Assembly: GCA_030673805.1 (NCBI GenBank)
Contig: DAOVIH010000042.1
Coordinates: 1 to 10,321, forward strand
Direction of reading: 5' to 3'
From: Candidatus Bathyarchaeota archaeon
GTDB lineage: Archaea; Thermoproteota; Bathyarchaeia; Bathyarchaeales; Bathycorpusculaceae
Length of the DNA: 10,321 nt
Shown here: piece by piece, positions 5,831-10,321 of the stretch
Numbering within the stretch: position 1 is the first letter of the stretch
How the letters are laid out: each line of letters starts with the position of its first letter
Position numbers and translations under genes: made by a program
Notes under the pieces: model-generated
Told to the model about the DNA's origin: nothing
Seen by the model: the letters and a program-made list of their open reading frames with translations, nothing else
Databases searched by the model: none

Positions 5831-6448
5831 TTGCGGGCCAATCCGATACATTTGAAACAGAAGATTGCCAGGGAAGCTGCCTACCTACTGTATTTTGGAT
5901 TTGAAAAAGAGTTTAAACAAGCCAAAGTGAAAGCTGCAAAGACACTAGGGAGTACTTTCCTACCTACAAATCTTGAAATTGCCTTAGAACTCGATAGAAT
6001 TGCAGATGAAAACGAAGGCTCTGCTAGAAGCGAACAACTAGTTCAAATGCGCAAAGACGCCCTAAAAATGATGAAAATCCTTGAACGCTACACTCCAGTC
6101 TTAGTGGGTAGTGTTTGGCGGGGTATCGCACATCGAAGAAGCGATGTCGACCTAGTCGCCTATACTGACACACCCAAAGAAATCTTGGTTCTTCTTAAGG
6201 CTAACAACCTTAAGATTCTCAAGTCTGAATGGACAAAAGTAAACAAAAAAGGAAAGATTGTCACATCCTTTCACATATACTTAGAGTCACCAAGCAAACG
6301 AAAGATCGAGCTTGTAGTTCGCGACACAGAAAACACAAATCAAGAAAGGAAATGTGAGATTTTTGGAGATCAGATTAAGGGACTCACGATTAAGACGCTT
6401 ACAGAAGTACTCAAAAAAAATCCCCTGAGACGATTTGTTCCCACTTGA
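5831..6448 (+). CDS. Nucleotidyltransferase-domain protein (pol beta/MNT fold), substrate unknown
   Basis: A 205-residue protein. A helical N-terminal part (residues 6-85) is followed by a minimal nucleotidyltransferase core: GSVWRG (93-98), RRSDVDLV with Asp105 and Asp107, and a third acidic residue likely Glu160 in RKIELVV. Together these would bind metal and a nucleoside triphosphate. It resembles uncharacterised archaeal nucleotidyltransferases that begin HLKQKIAREAA. I chose TTG 5831 because GGGGTGG (5819-5825) sits at ribosome-binding distance and the family's conserved part starts a few residues later. A longer frame from TTG 5771 overlaps the glycosyltransferase and adds unlikely sequence. 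It is probably co-transcribed with the glycosyltransferase. It could modify RNA, a protein or a small molecule; nothing here decides this. Confidence 0.75.
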   Translation: MRANPIHLKQKIAREAAYLLYFGFEKEFKQAKVKAAKTLGSTFLPTNLEIALELDRIADENEGSARSEQLVQMRKDALKMMKILERYTPVLVGSVWRGIAHRRSDVDLVAYTDTPKEILVLLKANNLKILKSEWTKVNKKGKIVTSFHIYLESPSKRKIELVVRDTENTNQERKCEIFGDQIKGLTIKTLTEVLKKNPLRRFVPT

Positions 6449-6487
6449 ATACTTCAAAATGATCCTTACTATGCCGTTTCTAATTCT

Positions 6488-6506
6488 AGCTCTTTTTTCG
6501 TAAAAA
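6488..6506 (+). terminator. Oligo-T terminator after the nucleotidyltransferase gene
   Basis: CTCTTTTTTCG, followed by TAAAAAAG, forms a T6/A6 inverted repeat 43 bases past the stop. A TATA-like CTTAAATC follows (about 6512-6519) and could start the next transcript. Confidence 0.4.
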
Positions 6507-6568
6507 AGCACTTAAATCTATTTTCCACTATTTGCTATCAAGGAACAACACAATAGAAGGTTACAACG

Positions 6569-6910
6569 TTGGAAACCGACAAACGATCTTTCAAAAAGAA
6601 GTATCCAAACCTATCAAAGGACCTTCAAGATGGAAAAGTCACCATTACTGCCGTGCCAACCGATCCTAAAGTTGCCGAAAATTCATCCATCCAACATTTT
6701 CAACATTACAATCCCACGGTAATAGATTTCATAAGACGATGCGACAAAAAGGAACAAGCAGCTGAAATAATCGCATATTTAGAAAAAAAAGGCAAACTAA
6801 CAAAGGAATTCGCGAAGAATCTCAAAGAACAGTTGAAAAAAAGAGGGCTGAGAAGTTTCGGCTCGAAGAAAGAAGATGATTACTATGTTAAGAAGGGTAG
6901 TCTTGGCTAA
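6569..6910 (+). CDS. DUF2095 family protein
   Basis: A 113-residue, highly charged archaeal protein of unknown function. It has the family pattern METDK-FKKKYPNLSKDL at the N terminus, then YNPTVIDFIRRCDKKEQAAEIIAYLEKKGKL and a C-terminal GLRSFGSKKEDDYY. The middle is predicted to be two or three helices that could form a small helical domain; the N-terminal fifth is probably extended. There is no signal peptide and no cysteine pair (only one Cys). The start is TTG 6569, supported by GAAGG 8-9 bases upstream and by the conserved METD beginning. It has its own TATA-like element, so it is probably monocistronic. Family membership comes from recognised sequence pattern and has not been searched. 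Confidence 0.7.
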   Translation: METDKRSFKKKYPNLSKDLQDGKVTITAVPTDPKVAENSSIQHFQHYNPTVIDFIRRCDKKEQAAEIIAYLEKKGKLTKEFAKNLKEQLKKRGLRSFGSKKEDDYYVKKGSLG

Positions 6911-6955
6911 ACAACCTTTACTTATTCAGAGTTTTCAATTTACTTCGGGTGAACA

Positions 6956-6984
6956 GGTAGCCTGCCAAACGGTTTTGTTGGCTT
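6956..6984 (+). terminator. Weak hairpin between the DUF2095 and ribophorin-like genes
   Basis: GCCAA(A)C pairs with GTTGGC around GGTTTT, followed by TTTATTC. It may help end the DUF2095 transcript. The pairing is short and has one bulged base. Confidence 0.25.
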
Positions 6985-7049
6985 TATTCTAAAAGTAAAT
7001 AAATGACCAAATAGTAAAATAGGCAAAACCGGCAATTAGGGAAATATAA

Positions 7050-8786
7050 ATGAAGAAAACTACACTGGTCCTGCTTTTGCTTCTTTGTTCACTTACTTCT
7101 TTTGTTGTATTATCTTTTGCAGGTCAAAGGGTGTCTGCTGCTTCAAATTATGACATCCAGAGCGTAGATCATCAAGTCGAAGTCCTCTATTCAGGACATT
7201 TACGCATAAGCGACAGAATACGGATTACTGGAGACCTGACAGATGGCTTTCGCATCGGTTTTCCATATAAATATACCCCTCACGTTCTGACAAGCGTAGC
7301 TTACGATTCAACAGGGTCTTTACCTTTGATTCCCGATGTGCAATTAGACGGGCAAACTGGTTTCTACGCCGTCGAGGTAAGCTTTCCCGAAGAGGCTCCC
7401 TCGGTTTTTACTGTAGTTTTCATTCTTTCAAATAACCTCGTCAATCAAACATCTACGGGTTTTAATGTTGATTTTCCAGTGTATCCTAGTTGCGCAAAAG
7501 ACGTTCCGATCTGTAACGTTTCCATAGTATTGCCTGGAATTCCTACTAATGTAACTGTTGCCAAGGAAGATGGAATCGTAAACTCCACAAATTTTGTTAA
7601 AAGCGACTTACCCGCTTTCAGTTCTTCACCCGCAATTCTCTCTTTTGATTTGCCCGCAACTCAAATTCAGTTAATCGACATAGAAACTTTAGAAACTGAG
7701 ATTAGAACGGGTCATGCTGGCGAAGTGTCTGTCTCAGACACTTATCGAGTTATCAGTAAGTCGCCTACCCGCATAGACTCTCTGGAGCTGCCGGTGCCAA
7801 TCAACGCTTCAAACATCGCGGTCAGGGATCAATTAGGACGGCCACTGGGCTCAACTGAAGTTTTCAACGAAACAAGTGGTATTGCTGTGGTCAACGCCAC
7901 TCTAATAATACCTTTGGAGACCTCTCACTCCAATTCTCTGACCGTAGAATACAATTTGCCTCGCTTGGAACCTGAACAAACCACGCGTTTCACTTTGCTC
8001 ATAGATCTTTTTCCACCTATGAACTATTACTTCGACAAAGCAATCGATACAATTATCCCCCCCGAAGGGGCAAAGTTCTCCCTTCCACAAACAACTCCAA
8101 CTGAGTCTTCTTACGTCATTACCAGAGGCACTTTCCAAGAAATAGTATCGGTTAAAACAGAACACATTTCTTACTTTGGCGAACCCATCCGCCTAGAGAA
8201 TGTGATGGTTGTTGTCTACGAGTATAACCCACTATGGATCGCTTTTCGTCCTACTTTGTTGATGAGCGCCTTGGCAGCTGTCGGTTTTCTAGTCCTATTT
8301 TTACGAACCAGATCCAAAGCCAAAGCTCCACGACGTATTTCAGCTCCCAAATCTGCTGCAGGTTTGAGTCCAGACCGCATCAAGGTTTTAATAGACTCCT
8401 ATGAGGAGAAAAGCAGACTTACTTCCGAATTGCAGTCTTTAGCTATAAAAGCTAGGAAAGGCAAGATTCCAAGACGTCGTTATAAGGTTCGACGAAGAAC
8501 ACTTGAGGTTCGATTAAGAGCCTTAAATGAGAACATCGAAGAACTGAAAGAAACGCTACGGGGTGCTGGTGGCAATTTCGCAGCCTTAGTAAAGCAACTT
8601 GACAGGGCTGAAGACGAGATTGAAGAACTCGACACTAAAATTGAGAGTGCTAAGGCTCGTTACAATCGTGGCGAACTTTCGTTGGAATCGTACAGAACGC
8701 TTCTTGCAGATTACAACAAGCGAAAGGAGAAAGCCGAGACAAAAATCAACGGAATTCTGTTAAGAATACGTGAGGAAATCCAGTGA
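7050..8786 (+). CDS. Ribophorin I (OST1)-like secreted membrane protein with cytoplasmic coiled coil
   Basis: A 578-residue type I membrane protein: signal peptide (1-31), two extracytoplasmic beta-rich domains (about 33-205 and 206-385), one transmembrane helix (about 400-418, followed by RTRSK) and a charged cytoplasmic coiled coil (440-578). This is the architecture of eukaryotic ribophorin I, the OST1 subunit of oligosaccharyltransferase. Local matches recalled from human ribophorin I support it: VRDQLG (cf. YRDEIG), VEYNLP (cf. VGYNLP), then FDKAIDTIIPPEGAK (cf. DSLTVKIILPEGAK) and a VVYEYN-X-L segment just before the membrane. Seven N-X-S/T sequons are present (Asn132, 156, 167, 178, 252, 273, 282), plus C148/C155 that could pair. 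The role in N-glycosylation is inferred; no aglB is in view. The start is ATG with AGGGA upstream (7038-7042). Confidence 0.75.
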   Translation: MKKTTLVLLLLLCSLTSFVVLSFAGQRVSAASNYDIQSVDHQVEVLYSGHLRISDRIRITGDLTDGFRIGFPYKYTPHVLTSVAYDSTGSLPLIPDVQLDGQTGFYAVEVSFPEEAPSVFTVVFILSNNLVNQTSTGFNVDFPVYPSCAKDVPICNVSIVLPGIPTNVTVAKEDGIVNSTNFVKSDLPAFSSSPAILSFDLPATQIQLIDIETLETEIRTGHAGEVSVSDTYRVISKSPTRIDSLELPVPINASNIAVRDQLGRPLGSTEVFNETSGIAVVNATLIIPLETSHSNSLTVEYNLPRLEPEQTTRFTLLIDLFPPMNYYFDKAIDTIIPPEGAKFSLPQTTPTESSYVITRGTFQEIVSVKTEHISYFGEPIRLENVMVVVYEYNPLWIAFRPTLLMSALAAVGFLVLFLRTRSKAKAPRRISAPKSAAGLSPDRIKVLIDSYEEKSRLTSELQSLAIKARKGKIPRRRYKVRRRTLEVRLRALNENIEELKETLRGAGGNFAALVKQLDRAEDEIEELDTKIESAKARYNRGELSLESYRTLLADYNKRKEKAETKINGILLRIREEIQ

Positions 8787-8798
8787 TTAACCTAAAAG

Positions 8799-8806
8799 TT
8801 TTTATC
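8799..8806 (+). promoter_or_regulatory. TATA box of the ferredoxin gene
   Basis: TTTTTATC, about 45 bases before ATG 8848, would give a start near 8828. It lies just after the stop of the ribophorin-like gene, so the ferredoxin is probably transcribed alone. Confidence 0.45.
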
Positions 8807-8811
8807 CTACA

Positions 8812-8835
8812 TATTGAATTTTTTGAAATTCAATA
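8812..8835. promoter_or_regulatory. Perfect 10-bp inverted repeat at the ferredoxin transcription start, candidate operator
   Basis: Half-sites TATTGAATTT (8812-8821) and AAATTCAATA (8826-8835) are separated by TTTG. The repeat covers the predicted start and ends at the ribosome binding site GAGG (8836-8839). It can act as an operator or as a leader hairpin. It could also terminate the gene upstream, but it lacks a following T tract. Confidence 0.5.
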
Positions 8836-8847
8836 GAGGCAAGTAAA

Positions 8848-9030
8848 ATGGTCAAAATAGCTGTTGATCACAATCTGTGTACTGGATGCGAAACCTGTGC
8901 AGACACCTGCCCAGTGGCTATCTTCGAGATTAAAGACGGAAAAGCCGTTTCCGTTAACGCGGAGGAATGCTTAGTCTGCAGAGCATGTGAAGTCCAATGC
9001 CCAGAAGGTGCAATTCAGGTAATCGAGTGA
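8848..9030 (+). CDS. 2[4Fe-4S] ferredoxin
   Basis: A 60-residue low-potential electron carrier. It has two classical cluster motifs: CTGCETCADTCP (residues 11-22) and CLVCRACEVQCP (41-52). Each is C-X2-C-X2-C-X3-C-P, and the usual two-fold pseudo-symmetry is clear. There is no extra domain, so it is a soluble clostridial-type ferredoxin that can serve CODH/ACS, pyruvate synthase or other oxidoreductases. The start ATG has GAGG eight bases upstream. It stands alone, with its own TATA box and a large inverted repeat at the start site. It stops at TGA and is followed by a hairpin terminator. Which partner it serves cannot be told from this window. Confidence 0.92.
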   Translation: MVKIAVDHNLCTGCETCADTCPVAIFEIKDGKAVSVNAEECLVCRACEVQCPEGAIQVIE

Positions 9031-9066
9031 TCTTCCTCATCTCAACCTAAACTCTGAACCATTCTC

Positions 9067-9105
9067 TTTGGGTTTTTCCCAAAACAAGAGTTTTTTTACA
9101 AAAAA
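9067..9105. terminator. Bidirectional terminator between the ferredoxin and asparagine-synthase-like genes
   Basis: TTTGGG-TTTTT-CCCAAA (9067-9083) is a 6-bp hairpin followed by T7 (9091-9097) for the plus strand. A6 (9100-9105) gives a T6 on the minus strand, 18 bases past the stop of the facing gene. Confidence 0.6.
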
Positions 9106-9123
9106 TTTCTCAGCCATATTTGA

Positions 9124-10320
9124 TCAAGCTTTTAGAAGGTACTCTTTCAGAGAAATTCCTTTCTTCTTCGCTATTTTCTGAATGGCACTATTTACTCCGG
9201 TTCCATATTGTACTGCTTTTTTCCGTTTCTCTGTTATTGATTCAGGCAAGCCCATGTTCTTAGCTACCTTTCTCAACACCAGTTTTCTCCTAGTATCCGC
9301 CTTTTTTTCAATCTTAAGTTCCACAGGGAGACTAATGGCGAATTTTGCAATTTCATATGAAGCAAAAGGTAGCCGCAACTCAACATTATGGAAACTGCAA
9401 ACCTTGACATCTCTTTCAATGTTTTTTTCGTGAAGTCCCACAATATCTCTGAACATGTTCTTCCTAACACTCTCAGTTCCGTAGCGCAGGTAGTTGCTAA
9501 CGTAGTGCTGATAGCCTCCAAAGAGTTCGTCCGCACCTTGGCCTGCTAGCAAAACCTTAAATCCAGATTCGGTAGTCTTCTGTGCTGCCCAATAAAATGG
9601 CACTCCGATACTAACTTTCATTGGATCTGGATTCTCGACAAGTTCCACAACTTTAGGAACAGTCTTAGCTACATCATAATCTTTGAAGAGATAAACCTTC
9701 AGTGGTAACTTCAGCTGATCGGCTGCTTCTATCGCTGCCTTAGTTTCAGGACGTTTCTCTAGACTCACATGAATAAGATTAACTTCAACTCCATGCTTCT
9801 TTGCTAAGAGAGCTAAGAGACTACTGTCTAAGCCCCCTGAAAACGCGACGGCAATCTTCTCTAGACCATTTAGGTTTTTGCGAATAGAAACTTCCAGCAA
9901 CTTCTGCAACTTTTCGGCTGCTTCAACCAGCGTTGTTGGTTTAGGTTTTAAGTACGTGAGTCTTGCAATCGGATTGAACCTGAACCCTTCCCTATCTATA
10001 ATCGCTAAATGCCCTGGCGGGAAAGAAACAGTTTTTTTTATGCCGAGTTTCCATAGGGCTCTTCGGTTTGTAGCGAGCGCAGCGTAAACACTGTTTTCAC
10101 CGTAATACAATGGCTGTACTCCTATGGGATCCCTTCCGGCCACCAATCTACCCTGCTCAATAACTAAGACAAAAAAAGCTGCTTCGGTGTTAATCCTTAA
10201 GAATTCCTCTACCTCTTTATTGCAGTCCCGTTTTTGTTTTTTGCAGGAGTCTTCTTTTGCAGAATCCAGCCAAGTGGATGAATAGCCCCTTCCCTTAACC
10301 ATAAGAGTTGTCTTTCTTGT
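9124..10320 (-). CDS. Asparagine-synthase-like protein (PP-loop synthetase domain), N terminus off the window
   Basis: An AsnB-related ATP-dependent amidotransferase. The frame is open past Met 10302 to the window edge (codons T-R-K-T-T-L), so the true start probably lies outside. Visible parts, counted from Met 10302: the tail of the glutaminase domain (LRINTEAAFFVLVIE, then GRDPIGVQPLYYG), a linker (FPPGHLAIID), and the synthetase domain. The latter has SGGLDSS (ATP-binding PP-loop), LLAGQGADELFGGY, ELRLPF and a C-terminal KRKKAVQYGTGV. These match the AsnB synthetase fold, which adenylates aspartate and transfers ammonia. The segment that should hold the glutamine-binding motifs (RL-I, NGE-YN) looks too short, so glutamine use is doubtful. 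It could be a different amide-forming enzyme. The stop is TGA. Confidence 0.82.
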   Translation of the reverse strand, partial: TRKTTLMVKGRGYSSTWLDSAKEDSCKKQKRDCNKEVEEFLRINTEAAFFVLVIEQGRLVAGRDPIGVQPLYYGENSVYAALATNRRALWKLGIKKTVSFPPGHLAIIDREGFRFNPIARLTYLKPKPTTLVEAAEKLQKLLEVSIRKNLNGLEKIAVAFSGGLDSSLLALLAKKHGVEVNLIHVSLEKRPETKAAIEAADQLKLPLKVYLFKDYDVAKTVPKVVELVENPDPMKVSIGVPFYWAAQKTTESGFKVLLAGQGADELFGGYQHYVSNYLRYGTESVRKNMFRDIVGLHEKNIERDVKVCSFHNVELRLPFASYEIAKFAISLPVELKIEKKADTRRKLVLRKVAKNMGLPESITEKRKKAVQYGTGVNSAIQKIAKKKGISLKEYLLKA

Positions 10321-10321
10321 C

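Overview
The window is archaeal. It carries the C-terminal half of the archaeal-type CODH/acetyl-CoA synthase corrinoid subunit (CdhE), an archaeal FBP aldolase/phosphatase, a diphthamide synthesis enzyme, a tRNA with an archaeal bulge-helix-bulge intron, DUF2095, and TATA-box promoters with short leaders. The gene mix fits a Bathyarchaeia-like or related Thermoproteota acetogen-type lineage, but that placement is inference from gene content.

Left part (1-1757): the 3' end of cdhE faces, tail to tail, a lysine-rich protein with two [4Fe-4S] motifs. That gene is divergent from a small CooT-like protein, the presumed nickel chaperone for the Ni-containing CODH. The three form a carbon monoxide dehydrogenase/acetyl-CoA synthase neighbourhood.

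Middle (1758-6448): on the minus strand lie dph6 (diphthine-ammonia ligase), an intron-containing tRNA-Arg(CCT), and a ribbon-helix-helix plus winged-helix regulator. Divergent from the regulator is the gluconeogenic FBP aldolase/phosphatase gene, cut by one in-frame TAG with no frameshift. It also carries Tyr where the family has a metal-binding His. After it come a glycogen-synthase-like glycosyltransferase and a small nucleotidyltransferase. Acetyl-CoA from CODH/ACS, gluconeogenesis through FBP aldolase/phosphatase, and a hexose polymer made by the glycosyltransferase would form a coherent carbon route, if the interrupted gene still works.

Right part (6449-10321): a DUF2095 protein, then a large secreted/membrane-anchored protein that resembles eukaryotic ribophorin I (OST1) in domain order and in local sequence. 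It is followed by a 2[4Fe-4S] ferredoxin with a perfect 10-bp inverted repeat at its predicted transcription start. A convergent asparagine-synthase-like gene runs off the right edge.

The most interesting items are the ribophorin I-like protein, the interrupted FBP aldolase/phosphatase, the tRNA-Arg with an imperfect anticodon stem, and inverted repeats in the promoters of the redox, nickel and regulator genes. No mobile element or CRISPR array is visible, and no stretch over 300 bases lacks a gene.
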